Source of the DNA: SVFI01 sp045588655
GTDB taxonomy: Bacteria > Bacillota > Clostridia > Lachnospirales > Lachnospiraceae
Direction of reading: 5' to 3'
Assembly (NCBI GenBank): GCA_045588655.1
Contig: JAZNEP010000015.1
Location: 13,967-77,966, forward strand
Length of the DNA: 64,000 nucleotides
Shown: positions 27,281 to 36,081 of the stretch, in pieces
Position numbering within the stretch: the stretch's first letter is position 1
Layout: every line of letters starts with the position of its first letter
The notes under the pieces: generated by a model
Database searches by the model: none
What the model saw: only the letters and a program-made list of their open reading frames with translations
Told to the model about the DNA's origin: nothing
Position numbers and translations under genes: made by a program

Positions 27281-28448
27281 TTTGGGACAATAAACATACC
27301 GTCTCCACATGCACCGTCATCGGGAACATATCCACCGGCTGAATTTTTTCTACCTTATATCCACGTTTCGTCAGATAAGCCAGATCGCTTTCTAAGGTTT
27401 CCGGTCCGCAAGAAACATATACGATTCTTTTTGGTGCCAGTTTACAAAGTGATGATAAGAATGCTTCATCGCTTCCACTTCTCGGCGGGTCCATAAAAAC
27501 GACATCTGCCCTTTCACCGGCCTCAGCTCTGCTTACCATCCATTTCCCTGCATCAGAGCATACGAATGTAGCATTTGATACTTGATTCCTTTTCGCATTT
27601 TCCTTTGCATCTTTAATGGCCTCTTTGTTGAGTTCTACTCCAAATACTCTTTTTGCTTTTTGTGCTGCCACTAGTCCTATTGTTCCGATTCCACAATATG
27701 CATCAATCACTGTTTCTTTTCCTGTCAGACCTGCCATTTCAATTGCTTTTGTATACAATATTTCTGTCTGCACCGGATTGATTTGGTAAAAGGACTGTGG
27801 TGAAAGACGAAATTTTACACCGCACAAACTATCTTCGATGTATCCCTTCCCGTATAAAACAATATCTCTTTTTCCCAGCACCATGGTTGTTCGTTTTTCA
27901 TTGACATTGATTACAATGGTGCTAATCTCCGGATGCAGTTTTACCAAAGCTTTAGCAAAATTATTTTTAGATGGCAAAATCGGAGATCTAAGAACTAAAA
28001 TCACCATAATCTCTCCGGTTTCCTTTGATACACGCACCACCACATGCCTTAGTAATCCCATGTCGGTTTTTTCATCATAGGTTCTAATCTTGAACGACTT
28101 CAATAGTTCGCGAATTGACAAAATAATCTCGTCTGCTTTCCGATGTTCAATCTTACAGCGATCAATCTTCACAATTCTGTGCGACTTTTCCTCATATATA
28201 CCGGAAATCGCCCCTCCTTTTTCATATCCAAAAACAGCATGCACCTTATGTCTGTATTCATATGGATCTTTCATTCCGATTATCGGCTCTACTTTTCCAT
28301 ATTTTCCAAGAAGTTTTTTCATCATTCTCTGCTTCTCTTCCAACTGTGCTTCATACGGAAGATCGATATATTGACATCCTCCACACTTCTTCGCGTATGG
28401 ACACTTACTTGCTGTTCCATTTTTCTTTTTGTTTCTTTTTTCGCTCAT
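27273..28448 (-). CDS. rlmD: 23S rRNA (uracil-C5)-methyltransferase
   Basis: A 391-residue RumA/RlmD/RlmCD-type enzyme that methylates uracil C5 in 23S rRNA using S-adenosylmethionine. Visible are the iron-sulphur cluster cysteines (CPYAKKCGGC, residues 16-25), the SAM motif DAYCGIGTIGL, the MDPPRSG motif, and the catalytic cysteine in VYVSCGP, followed by the conserved MFPMTVHVETVCLLS end. An N-terminal TRAM domain is missing, which is common in the RumA-like group. The ATG overlaps the end of the upstream radical SAM gene by four bases, so translation is coupled. A possible frameshifted tail follows its stop. Confidence 0.9.
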   Translation of the reverse strand: MSEKRNKKKNGTASKCPYAKKCGGCQYIDLPYEAQLEEKQRMMKKLLGKYGKVEPIIGMKDPYEYRHKVHAVFGYEKGGAISGIYEEKSHRIVKIDRCKIEHRKADEIILSIRELLKSFKIRTYDEKTDMGLLRHVVVRVSKETGEIMVILVLRSPILPSKNNFAKALVKLHPEISTIVINVNEKRTTMVLGKRDIVLYGKGYIEDSLCGVKFRLSPQSFYQINPVQTEILYTKAIEMAGLTGKETVIDAYCGIGTIGLVAAQKAKRVFGVELNKEAIKDAKENAKRNQVSNATFVCSDAGKWMVSRAEAGERADVVFMDPPRSGSDEAFLSSLCKLAPKRIVYVSCGPETLESDLAYLTKRGYKVEKIQPVDMFPMTVHVETVCLLSQIP

Positions 28449-29350
28449 TTTATCACACCCGCCAAGTCAAATGCCGGAATAAAACTTTCCGACGCGGTTT
28501 CTCCTTCCTGCACAAATGCATTTGTCACACCGATATCCAACGTATATTGTATCAATCTGTCATATTCACGCCTCGTCACTTTTCTTTGCAACTCCGGATA
28601 TGCATCCGCCAAATGCCTGACTTCTTCCAGCGGAGTATACTGATTCATTAAACTGATAAAAATACAGTCCCCATAGGTTTCATGCAAATATTTCACAATT
28701 TTTTTTGCCTCATTAACTTTCCCCGGCAAAAGCAGATGTCTAACGATAACACCTTTTTTTATCATTCCTTTATCATCAAAACATATCTCGTCGGTCTGTC
28801 GAACCATTTCTTCGATTGCCTGTTTTGCATATACAGGATAATCCGCTGCTTTCGAATATTTTGCTGCCGTTTCACTCTCCCAATATTTAAAATCCGGCAA
28901 ATAGACATCTATCAATCCTTCTAATCGCTTTAACGACTCTACTTTTTCGTATCCGCTACAATTATATATAAAGGGGATTTTCAGCCCTTTCTGCTTTGCA
29001 CATATGATTGCTTCACAAATATGTAATACATAATGATCTGCTGTAACCAGATTAATATTATTGGCACCCTGACTTTCCAATTCAAAAAAAATCTCAATCA
29101 ATCGCTCCACAGATATTTCCTGTCCCGCTTTTCCTCTTGAAATGGCATGATTCTGACAATAGACACATCCAAGCGAGCAGCCGGAAAAGAAAACCGCACC
29201 GGAACCATTTTCTCCTGAAATACAAGGTTCTTCCCACATATGAAGCGCAGCTCTTGCAACCAAAAGCTGCGCCTTCACATGACAAACACCACTTTCTTCC
29301 ATTCTGTTTATATGACAACTTCTCGGGCACAGATTGCATTCACGATACAT
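28445..29350 (-). CDS. Radical SAM protein (PflA-like)
   Basis: A 301-residue radical SAM enzyme. The cluster-binding motif is CSLGCVYC (Cys at about 58, 62, 65). An N-terminal cysteine set (CNLCPRSC and VCHVK) precedes it, the pattern of YgiQ-unrelated PflA-like radical SAM proteins that activate glycyl radical enzymes or related unknown targets. NLVTADHYV and VYLPDFKYW mark the later barrel strands. It overlaps rlmD by four bases, and this pairing suggests coexpression only. No glycyl radical enzyme is in the window. Substrate unknown. Confidence 0.82.
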   Translation of the reverse strand: MYRECNLCPRSCHINRMEESGVCHVKAQLLVARAALHMWEEPCISGENGSGAVFFSGCSLGCVYCQNHAISRGKAGQEISVERLIEIFFELESQGANNINLVTADHYVLHICEAIICAKQKGLKIPFIYNCSGYEKVESLKRLEGLIDVYLPDFKYWESETAAKYSKAADYPVYAKQAIEEMVRQTDEICFDDKGMIKKGVIVRHLLLPGKVNEAKKIVKYLHETYGDCIFISLMNQYTPLEEVRHLADAYPELQRKVTRREYDRLIQYTLDIGVTNAFVQEGETASESFIPAFDLAGVIK

Positions 29351-29413
29351 ATTTTTTCACTTTCTGTTTCATTGATATTTTATAGTATAATATAGCCCAA
29401 TCAAACATGCAAG

Positions 29414-30328
29414 TTAGCAATAGCTTACGTGCTCATGCACAACGGATTCAATACAATCCTTCCCTCTGTCATAATAATATACATGATCTGATAAAACTTC
29501 CTTAGGATCCACTTGTGTTTCATTCACTTCTTTTACCATCTCATTTAATCGTTCCCCTTCGGTACCGGTCTCGGGCACAAGAATCACTTCATGTACACTA
29601 CTAGGTATTATATATACATTTTTCCCTAAGGTATTTGCAAAATTTTTCACCACATCCGGATATGCCATCGTCGCTGCTCCATTCATTTTCATCGAATTTG
29701 TCATGACATACATCGGAACCTCTTCCATAAATGCTTCTTCCTCTTGCAATCTCTCTCCCATCATCTTTTCTATAATCTCACGCATTCCTGTAATTGCGGC
29801 TGGTAGCAGACTCGGTGTATTCAAACACGCCACTTTATAGAGTTCTTCCTTTGTCACCTTCCACATTTTCAAATGTGAATTGTGAATTAATATCGTTGCA
29901 TTTCCGAGATTTTCATCATATGCAAGATAGTAAAAAACCATAACGAGATCCATATATTCCACATAGGGAATTTCATTCAGAAGCTTGTTATTTTTCGATT
30001 TGTTCACAATCTTATACACGATTCTTTTTTTAGCTCTTTCGTAATCCACAAAAAATCGAATATCCAATGATTGTTCTACACTATATTCTCTGTTTTTTTT
30101 GACAATCTCTTCTGCAAGTTGTTCCAGTGATACACCTTCCTTATATGCTTCATAAAATTCTTGCAAATAAATGGTAGGTGAAATATTTTTTCCTTTTTCT
30201 ATGATACTGACTGCTTCCTCCAATACTCCATTGTTCTTCTGAATGGAATTCAATTCCACTCTCTCGTCTGCTGATATGATTTTTTTAATTTCTTCCATTA
30301 CTTTTCTTGAAAACTCTTTTAACTGCAT
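29414..30328 (-). CDS. DUF5688 family protein
   Basis: A 304-residue soluble protein of the DUF5688 family, frequent and often multicopy in Lachnospiraceae. Typical segments are the LNEIPYVEYMDLVMVFYYL block, GNATILIHNSHLKMWKVTKEEL, and a late block YVMTNSMKMNGAATMAYPDVVKNFA followed by YIIPSSVHEVILVP. It has no membrane span or catalytic signature. It lies between a radical SAM gene and efp with its own direction and about 60 bases downstream gap. Function unknown in the family. Confidence 0.8.
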   Translation of the reverse strand: MQLKEFSRKVMEEIKKIISADERVELNSIQKNNGVLEEAVSIIEKGKNISPTIYLQEFYEAYKEGVSLEQLAEEIVKKNREYSVEQSLDIRFFVDYERAKKRIVYKIVNKSKNNKLLNEIPYVEYMDLVMVFYYLAYDENLGNATILIHNSHLKMWKVTKEELYKVACLNTPSLLPAAITGMREIIEKMMGERLQEEEAFMEEVPMYVMTNSMKMNGAATMAYPDVVKNFANTLGKNVYIIPSSVHEVILVPETGTEGERLNEMVKEVNETQVDPKEVLSDHVYYYDRGKDCIESVVHEHVSYC

Positions 30329-30406
30329 AATATCCTCCGTTAGAAATGAAATTTGATTTGTTTTTAGACTTGTTTTTGATTTGATTTACATAGGAATGTC
30401 AGAAAA

Positions 30407-30434
30407 AAAAGACAATGGATATCCATTGTCTTTT
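30407..30434 (-). terminator. Terminator after efp
   Basis: A 28-bp perfect palindrome (arm AAAAGACAATGGAT) is followed on the minus strand by TTTTCTGAC and lies 28 bases after the efp stop. The hairpin has little room for a loop beyond the central ATAT but is otherwise typical. Confidence 0.8.
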
Positions 30435-30461
30435 AGGCTTTAAATTTTGTGAAACACTTTC

Positions 30462-31019
30462 TTATACACGTGAAAGATATTCACCTGTACGTGTATCAAT
30501 TTTGATTACATCATTCTGATTTACAAATAAAGGTACATATACTGTAGCTCCGGTTTCAACAACAGCCGGTTTCGTTGCTCCTGTTGCTGTATCTCCTTTG
30601 AATCCAGGCTCTGTTTCTGTAATCTCTAACTCTACAAATAATGGTGGCTCAACAGCAAATACATTACCATTGTGTGAGCAAACTTTAACCATTTCATTTT
30701 CTTTTACAAATTTCATAGCGTCGCCAACTGCATCCTGATTAAGAGCCATCTGTTCAAAAGACTCTACATCCATGAAGTTGTAAAGATCACCGTCTGCATA
30801 TAAGTACTGCATATCTTTTCTATCGATACGTGCCTGTGGACATTTTTCTGTTGGTCTAAATGTCTTTTCAACCACACCACCACTGATAATATTTTTTAAT
30901 TTGGTACGTACAAAAGCAGCTCCCTTACCCGGTTTTACATGCTGAAACTCAATAATCTGGTAAATATTACCCTCTACTTCAATCGTCACACCATTTCTGA
31001 AATCACCTGCAGAAATCAT
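30462..31019 (-). CDS. efp: Translation elongation factor P
   Basis: A 185-residue EF-P, full length with its three OB-like domains. It binds ribosomes stalled at proline stretches and helps form the peptide bond. The tip of the first domain reads VKPGKGAAFVRTK, placing the conserved lysine at residue 32. The start has AGGAGG about six bases upstream. It lies about 85 bases downstream of aroQ in the same direction and ends at a strong terminator, so it closes the yqeG-aro cluster or has its own promoter in the gap. No modification enzyme for the lysine is seen in the window. Confidence 0.97.
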   Translation of the reverse strand: MISAGDFRNGVTIEVEGNIYQIIEFQHVKPGKGAAFVRTKLKNIISGGVVEKTFRPTEKCPQARIDRKDMQYLYADGDLYNFMDVESFEQMALNQDAVGDAMKFVKENEMVKVCSHNGNVFAVEPPLFVELEITETEPGFKGDTATGATKPAVVETGATVYVPLFVNQNDVIKIDTRTGEYLSRV

Positions 31020-31102
31020 AATCTATTCCTCCTAAAATTTTTCACAACATAATTCTTTACTAGTGTATACTATATTATTACTTTTTTCAACCATTTTTTT
31101 CT

Positions 31103-31546
31103 TCAATTGCCATTTGAAAGCGCGATAGCTTCATCTATTGCATCCATATATCCCTGTAATCCGCGTCCATAAATCTGCTTATCACATGCATCCTTTGTCA
31201 GAGATATCTTTCGGAATCCTTCTCTCTTTGTAATGTCTGAAATATGTATCTCAATTTTAGGTATCGTCGTTACAGAAGATAGTGCATCAAACAATGCATA
31301 GCTATAATGTGTCAATGCCCCCGGATTGATTACGATTCCATCGGTTCCGTCATAATAGGCTTCCTGAATCCAGTCAATCAACTGGCCTTCATGATTGCTC
31401 TGCTTTGCTACTAGCTCAAATCCGTCTCTTTTGGCTTTCTCGTTTAACATATCCAGCAAATCCTGATACGTCTGTTTGCCATAAACTTCAGGTTCTCTAA
31501 TCCCGAGAAAATTCAGATTTGGACCATTCAGTACTAATATTTTCAT
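31103..31546 (-). CDS. aroQ: Type II 3-dehydroquinate dehydratase
   Basis: A 147-residue type II dehydroquinase, dodecameric in the family, which converts 3-dehydroquinate to 3-dehydroshikimate in aromatic amino-acid synthesis. It starts with VLNGPNLNFLGIREPEVYG, the family signature with the catalytic tyrosine in EVYG; the histidine in IVINPGALTHYSYALFDAL and the HISDI motif follow. Its start lies two bases after the aroK stop, so it is in the aroE-aroK-aroQ operon. Confidence 0.96.
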   Translation of the reverse strand: MKILVLNGPNLNFLGIREPEVYGKQTYQDLLDMLNEKAKRDGFELVAKQSNHEGQLIDWIQEAYYDGTDGIVINPGALTHYSYALFDALSSVTTIPKIEIHISDITKREGFRKISLTKDACDKQIYGRGLQGYMDAIDEAIALSNGN

Positions 31547-31547
31547 T

Positions 31548-32060
31548 TTACTTTCCCTCCAGCTTACTTGTTATCTCAGCTATGATTTCCTCAAATGTTT
31601 TTCCGTCTACATCAATAGTCAGATCCGACGCCATCTCATAAAACGGTCCCCTGGCTTCAATCATCAATCGAATCTTTCCTTCCGGGTCCTCTCCCTGCAA
31701 AAGAGGTCTTGTTGTATCATCTTTCAATCTCTCATAAATGGTTTCCGGTTTTGCTCTCAAATACACCACATTCCCAAGCTCACCTATCAAAACCCTGTTT
31801 TCTTCTCGCATCGGAAGTCCGCCACCAACCGAGATTACATAGTCCTGTTTATTATGAAACAATTCTTTCAAGCATGCAGTCTCCATATCTCGAAATGCCT
31901 GCTCACCTTGCGTTTCAAAAATGCTACTTATTGTGGTATTTTGTTTTTGTTCAATTATCTTATCTGTATCTACATATGGCATTTTTACTTGGTAAGATAG
32001 CCTTCTACCAACGGTACTTTTTCCACATCCCATATATCCAATCAAAATAATATTACTCAT
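31548..32060 (-). CDS. aroK: Shikimate kinase
   Basis: A 170-residue shikimate kinase that phosphorylates the 3-hydroxyl of shikimate. The P-loop is GYMGCGKST at residues 8-16, followed by DTDKIIE (shikimate-binding aspartate), the SVGGGLP segment, and a lid region RPLLQGED. The start overlaps the end of aroE by eight bases, so translation is coupled. Length typical. Confidence 0.95.
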   Translation of the reverse strand: MSNIILIGYMGCGKSTVGRRLSYQVKMPYVDTDKIIEQKQNTTISSIFETQGEQAFRDMETACLKELFHNKQDYVISVGGGLPMREENRVLIGELGNVVYLRAKPETIYERLKDDTTRPLLQGEDPEGKIRLMIEARGPFYEMASDLTIDVDGKTFEEIIAEITSKLEGK

Positions 32061-32925
32061 ATATTCCCATTTCTTCTTTCATCTTTTGTAATATCAGTTC
32101 CGCCTGTGCTTCGGTAACATCACATCCGTTCCAAAGTTCGTATGCAATGATTCCTTGATAAAAAAGCATCTTCAGTCCGTTCATTGTCTTTCCGCCATGT
32201 GCCTTCACCAACTTCATAAACTGTGTTTCATATGGTCGATAGATTAAATCCACACCCGTATGGATTCTATCATAGATATCACCATCCTCCAGCACAACCT
32301 CCTCCACATTCGGATAAAGACCGACGCTCGTACACTGCATTGCCAAAAATGATTTTTCCGTAAGCGTTTCCAGCTCCGAAAATGCCAGTGCTACAATGTC
32401 TGTATCTTCCATATGAAGCTTGATTTCCTGCGCAATATCTTTTGCTTTTTCCGGCGTACGATTGCATATATATATTTTCTTTGCCCCTGCAGATGCGCAC
32501 ATATATGCAACCGCCCTCGCTGCCCCTCCGGCTCCAAGCAAAAGCACAGTCTCGTCCTTAATATGTATATCTTCTGTCTGCATAGCGCGAAAGAGTCCCG
32601 ACATATCCGTGTTATACCCTTTATATCCACCTTCGCATCGGACAAGAGTATTGACTGCACCGATTTTCTCTGCTAATGCATCAATTTCTATCAGATGTTC
32701 TATCACTGCGCTTTTATGCGGTACTGTCACATTCATTCCTAATAGATTTAGCTCATACGCACCTTTTACCGCATCTTTTAGTCCATCCTTCTCTACCAGA
32801 AACGGGACATACACAAGGTTTTCCCCAAATATTTCTGCCAGATTATTATGAATTACCGGTGACAAGGTATGCTCCACCGGATTTCCTATCAATCCACAGG
32901 TTCTCGTCTTTCCATCAATTTTCAT
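32053..32925 (-). CDS. aroE: Shikimate dehydrogenase
   Basis: A 290-residue NADP-dependent shikimate dehydrogenase that reduces 3-dehydroshikimate. The substrate site is NPVEHTLSPVIHN near the N-terminus, with the catalytic lysine in NVTVPHKSAV and the aspartate in NTDMSG. The nucleotide loop is GAGGAARAV, followed by CNRTPEK, which fits NADP. It begins 15 bases after the yqeG stop and overlaps aroK. Confidence 0.95.
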   Translation of the reverse strand: MKIDGKTRTCGLIGNPVEHTLSPVIHNNLAEIFGENLVYVPFLVEKDGLKDAVKGAYELNLLGMNVTVPHKSAVIEHLIEIDALAEKIGAVNTLVRCEGGYKGYNTDMSGLFRAMQTEDIHIKDETVLLLGAGGAARAVAYMCASAGAKKIYICNRTPEKAKDIAQEIKLHMEDTDIVALAFSELETLTEKSFLAMQCTSVGLYPNVEEVVLEDGDIYDRIHTGVDLIYRPYETQFMKLVKAHGGKTMNGLKMLFYQGIIAYELWNGCDVTEAQAELILQKMKEEMGIYE

Positions 32926-32939
32926 ACCACTTCATCCCT

Positions 32940-33437
32940 CTAATTTTTCTGTTTATGATAAAAATATAATACTACTCTTTCCAAATAGCGCTTTAACACA
33001 ATCTGAATCTCTTCCTTTTTATCGATTGGCTTTACAAGTATGGAAAAAATCCCGGCTCTGTTAGCTCCCCAAATATCCGTAAAAAGCTGATCACCAACAA
33101 ATAGCGTATTTCTCTCATCACTCTTCATTTTTTGCATCGCCGTACGATAATTTTTAATCCCCGGTTTTCCAGCCTTAAAAATATACTTCACTTTGACTGC
33201 ATCATTAAACATTTTCACACGCGCCTCTTTATTATTAGATAACAACATAATATCATATCCAAGCTCTTTTAATTGCTCTATCAGCGCGATGCTTCTCTCA
33301 TCTGCCGGTTTTCCATGTTCCACCAATGTATTATCTATATCAAAAATAACTGCTTGATATCCTTCTTTTCTATATTTTTCAAAATCAATCTGATAGGTTG
33401 ATTCGATATATTCACTTGGGTATAATTTTCTAAACAT
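32940..33437 (-). CDS. yqeG: YqeG-family HAD phosphatase
   Basis: A 165-residue HAD-superfamily IIIA phosphatase. The nucleophile motif DIDNTLV lies near residue 38, the second motif LLSNN near 75, and GDQLFTDIWGANRAG near 122, the full set of HAD motifs. In Bacillus this protein is encoded next to yqeH and aroE; here too it directly precedes aroE by 15 bases. The ATG at 33437 has AGGAG just upstream and follows a terminator that ends the preceding gene. Substrate not defined; members include phosphatidylglycerophosphatase-like and uncharacterised forms. Confidence 0.88.
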   Translation of the reverse strand: MFRKLYPSEYIESTYQIDFEKYRKEGYQAVIFDIDNTLVEHGKPADERSIALIEQLKELGYDIMLLSNNKEARVKMFNDAVKVKYIFKAGKPGIKNYRTAMQKMKSDERNTLFVGDQLFTDIWGANRAGIFSILVKPIDKKEEIQIVLKRYLERVVLYFYHKQKN

Positions 33438-33461
33438 ATCTCTCCTTTCATACTCCCTTAA

Positions 33462-33486
33462 AAAAGACACCCAGAAGGTGTCTTTT
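33462..33486 (-). terminator. Terminator upstream of yqeG
   Basis: A 10-bp perfect inverted repeat, AAAAGACACC with GGTGTCTTTT, followed on the minus strand by TTAAGGG. It lies 41 bases after the stop of the gene at 33527. Confidence 0.75.
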
Positions 33487-33526
33487 CTATGTTTCATTAT
33501 ATGGTTACTGTCCCGAAACAAATGAT

Positions 33527-33928
33527 TTACTTCTGCACTACCACACCATCCGCTGTCGAAGCAATAATCGAATTTGCATCTTCCCGCGGTTTTACAAAAT
33601 ACTGATACTGTTCGAGCACTTTATCCTTTTGCATATCCGAAATCGCACTCATCATATCAAGATTGTCCAAGCCAGCATCTCTACCTATGTAATCATATGT
33701 CTCATTTTTATTAAAATTAAGCGAAATATCTTCCAAATTCGCTGTACGAGGCGCCGTGTTTAATGATTTAGAATCCTGTCTATTCAAAGACTCCTGTTTC
33801 ATTTGGCGTAAAGACTTATCATCTTTTTGTTCCTGTAATTTTATCTCATCTGCAGAAACAGGTTTTATCTCCGGTCGTGTATATGCATTCATATAACTTC
33901 CATAAGATCCGATTCTATTCACCGTCAT
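33527..33928 (-). CDS. Uncharacterised small protein
   Basis: A 133-residue protein with no signal peptide, membrane span or cysteine. The N-terminal half is rich in Gln, Lys, Glu and Ser and looks disordered; the C-terminal half contains GRDAGLDNLDMMSAISDMQKD followed by a tail ending VVVQK. The ATG at 33928 has AGGAGG eight bases upstream. It is flanked by nrdR and by a terminator, so it is its own transcript. Low-complexity linkers of this type occur in flagellar-operon-associated clostridial proteins, but I have no firm match. Confidence 0.6.
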   Translation of the reverse strand: MTVNRIGSYGSYMNAYTRPEIKPVSADEIKLQEQKDDKSLRQMKQESLNRQDSKSLNTAPRTANLEDISLNFNKNETYDYIGRDAGLDNLDMMSAISDMQKDKVLEQYQYFVKPREDANSIIASTADGVVVQK

Positions 33929-34045
33929 ACATGACACCTCCTTTTCCTATTTTTCCATATGCTATTTTGTGTGTGAGCTAATTTTTTAATTTCCTATTCT
34001 ATACTATATATCGGATTAATCCCACTGCTATTTTATAGCAATACC

Positions 34046-34507
34046 TTACTTATTTAACACACTTTTCAGCTCGTCCATAAATGTATTAATATCTTTAAAT
34101 TCACGATACACCGATGCAAAACGAACGTATGCAACTGCCTCTAGATTTTTCAGCTTATCCATAACAAGTTCGCCAATCACAGCACTTGAAATCTCTTTCT
34201 CCTCACGATTAAAGATATCCGTTTCCACTTCATCTACCAAGTGATTAATCTGGTTCGCACTAATCGGTCTTTTATGACATGCCCGAAGCACTCCTGCCTC
34301 GATTTTAGAACGATCGTATGTCTCTCTGTTGTTATCTTTCTTAATGACAATAAGCGGAATCGTTTCCACTTTCTCATAGGTGGTAAAACGCTTCGCGCAC
34401 TCATCGCACACGCGTCTTCTTCGAATTGAATTGTTTTCATCTGCCGGACGTGAATCAATTACTCTTGTATTCTCATGTCCACAAAAAGGGCATTTCATAA
34501 ATTTCAC
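34046..34507 (-). CDS. nrdR: Transcriptional repressor NrdR
   Basis: A 153-residue NrdR, which represses ribonucleotide reductase genes in response to dATP/ATP. The N-terminal zinc ribbon is CPFCGHENTRV and CDECAKRFTTYEKVE (four cysteines), followed by the ATP-cone domain with VIKKDNNRETYDRSKIEAGVLRACHKRPIS. Length is typical for the family. No nrd gene lies in the window, so its targets are elsewhere. Confidence 0.96.
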   Translation of the reverse strand: MKFMKCPFCGHENTRVIDSRPADENNSIRRRRVCDECAKRFTTYEKVETIPLIVIKKDNNRETYDRSKIEAGVLRACHKRPISANQINHLVDEVETDIFNREEKEISSAVIGELVMDKLKNLEAVAYVRFASVYREFKDINTFMDELKSVLNK

Positions 34508-34580
34508 CTCATCTAAAAGTATTTATGTTAACATGTGTCAACTAGTCTTAGTATAATGTACTCAAGAAATTATGTCAACT

Positions 34581-34808
34581 TTAAACTTCCACCAAAATAA
34601 GATCCGGCCCTATCTGCTTCACCTTTTGATATGGTATACATATTTCATCTCCGATCCCAAAAAAACCTTTCAGCCCACACTTTTCTCTCACAATAATCTG
34701 ACAAATGCATCCACTGCATGAATCGAACTCTAAATTGTAGACATTCCCGAGTTTTCTACAATCACAAATACTGATTACTTCTTTACGACAAAAATCATCA
34801 AGATACAT
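34581..34808 (-). CDS. YlmC/YmxH-family PRC-barrel protein
   Basis: A 75-residue protein of the YlmC/YmxH family (PRC-barrel-like), small sporulation-associated proteins of Firmicutes. It shows the family arrangement MYLDDFCRKEVISI at the start and GIGDEICIPYQKVKQIGPDLILVEV at the end, with a Cys-rich middle segment. The start at 34808 is a choice between this ATG and a GTG three codons upstream; the ribosome binding site is weak in both cases. It is followed by nrdR in the same direction after about 70 bases. Function unknown. Confidence 0.75.
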   Translation of the reverse strand: MYLDDFCRKEVISICDCRKLGNVYNLEFDSCSGCICQIIVREKCGLKGFFGIGDEICIPYQKVKQIGPDLILVEV

Positions 34809-34849
34809 GGTTTTCACCCGTTCTTTTTTATTATTGTATGCAACTATAT

Positions 34850-35353
34850 TCAGAACGTACCTTTATCACTTTTCTTAGTTTTTAAGCCAAGCCAGAAGCT
34901 GACACCTGCTCCCAAGAGCAAAATCGGATAATATATTATCATCGGAATGAAATCCTCAACAGAAAATAATATATAATGAGAAAAAGTTGCACAATATGTG
35001 CCTATTCTAATCGCAATCAGTACAAATATTCCCGCAAAAAGAAGAATAAAGGAATTTAAATAATCTAATATATAAATATATGTGTTTTTGAGTTCAACCT
35101 CAGCAACCAAAGCTGTTTTGTAACAATTCACAGCAAATACCGTACAAAAAATACCACTGAAAAGAACCATAATTGCAAGTAACAGTATGACGAAAGCCAC
35201 ACTCATCGTAATTACAAATGAACTCGTGCCTGTCAGCTTACCTGAATATAATAAGAAACAAACCGGAAAATTTGCGAATAGTAAGATTATCAAGACACAA
35301 AGTGCTGTTAAAGGCTGAAGATAACAATTTACTCTTTTAAAATGCTCGTACAT
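34850..35353 (-). CDS. Four-span membrane protein, unknown
   Basis: A 167-residue membrane protein with about four membrane spans and a short basic tail ending KKSDKGTF. The ATG at 35353 is chosen because GGGGAG lies seven bases upstream. It begins two bases after the stop of the previous membrane gene and the two are clearly translated together. Base composition is more AT-rich than the flanking core genes. I do not recognise the family; no charged motif, cysteine pair or ATPase partner is seen, so it is not obviously a permease. Confidence 0.6.
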   Translation of the reverse strand: MYEHFKRVNCYLQPLTALCVLIILLFANFPVCFLLYSGKLTGTSSFVITMSVAFVILLLAIMVLFSGIFCTVFAVNCYKTALVAEVELKNTYIYILDYLNSFILLFAGIFVLIAIRIGTYCATFSHYILFSVEDFIPMIIYYPILLLGAGVSFWLGLKTKKSDKGTF

Positions 35354-35355
35354 AA

Positions 35356-35925
35356 TTACGCTCCCCTTCTCATTTTTGTCGATATAACAAAATCCGCAAT
35401 TGATATTCCAACTAAAAGCATCGAAGCAATACATACAAGAACAAGTAATAGGATAGAAAATTTCCAGTCAATATATCCGATATTATGAAAAACCACCCAT
35501 TTCTGGTTCAAAGCATGCTGCGCTACAATGTGAGAATTTGCCCAATCCAAATAGAAAATATGATAAAACATGAAACCATATGAGTAAAGAACAGAACCTA
35601 ATGTAAGTATAGTAGTTACTATCGACAATCTATTATGCTTTATACCAAAATAATCAGACTTTGACAGGCATTTCGAATAAGTAGCATTCTGCAACATTCC
35701 GAACAGCAACGTAACAAATGTCAAAACAAAAAAAAGACCGGTCAACATCATGGGCAAAAAGAATGAAAGTAATATATAATCAAAAAAATAAATTTTTATA
35801 CTTATATCTCTAGCATGCAACACATCATTAATATAAGCAATCCACGAAAAGATAACAGTGGAATTCAACGCCAGACATAGGATTGTATGTAAAAATATAA
35901 AATAGGAATGCTTTTTACGTCCCAT
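35356..35925 (-). CDS. Four-span membrane protein, unknown
   Basis: A 189-residue membrane protein with four membrane spans (about 8-30, 49-77, 103-125 and 154-178). It has short loops and a basic C-terminus, STKMRRGA. The start has AAGGAT about nine bases upstream. It is paired with the next gene two bases away. The pair sits as an island between ylmC and xerD, genes that are usually closer together in this group, which suggests an insertion. Not similar to anything I recognise. Confidence 0.6.
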   Translation of the reverse strand: MGRKKHSYFIFLHTILCLALNSTVIFSWIAYINDVLHARDISIKIYFFDYILLSFFLPMMLTGLFFVLTFVTLLFGMLQNATYSKCLSKSDYFGIKHNRLSIVTTILTLGSVLYSYGFMFYHIFYLDWANSHIVAQHALNQKWVVFHNIGYIDWKFSILLLVLVCIASMLLVGISIADFVISTKMRRGA

Positions 35926-36016
35926 AATTGTTCCATCCTTTCATACACAATACATCTGCTATTTATTTACTATATTCATAAATTAACAGAAGCATTAAAA
36001 TCAATAAAAAAACTAT

Positions 36017-36038
36017 GGAGAAACCTTTCGATTTCTCC
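36017..36038 (-). terminator. Terminator after xerD
   Basis: A 7-bp inverted repeat, GGAGAAA with TTTCTCC, followed on the minus strand by ATAGTTTTTTTATTG. It lies 44 bases after the xerD stop. Confidence 0.7.
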
Positions 36039-36081
36039 TTAGATATCCCTTAAGTGGTTTTTCAACTTTTTTCATTTTTTA

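Noticed and set aside
30407..30434. Perfect palindrome considered as an operator
   Set aside because: It lies directly after efp and is followed by a T run, so it is best explained as a terminator.
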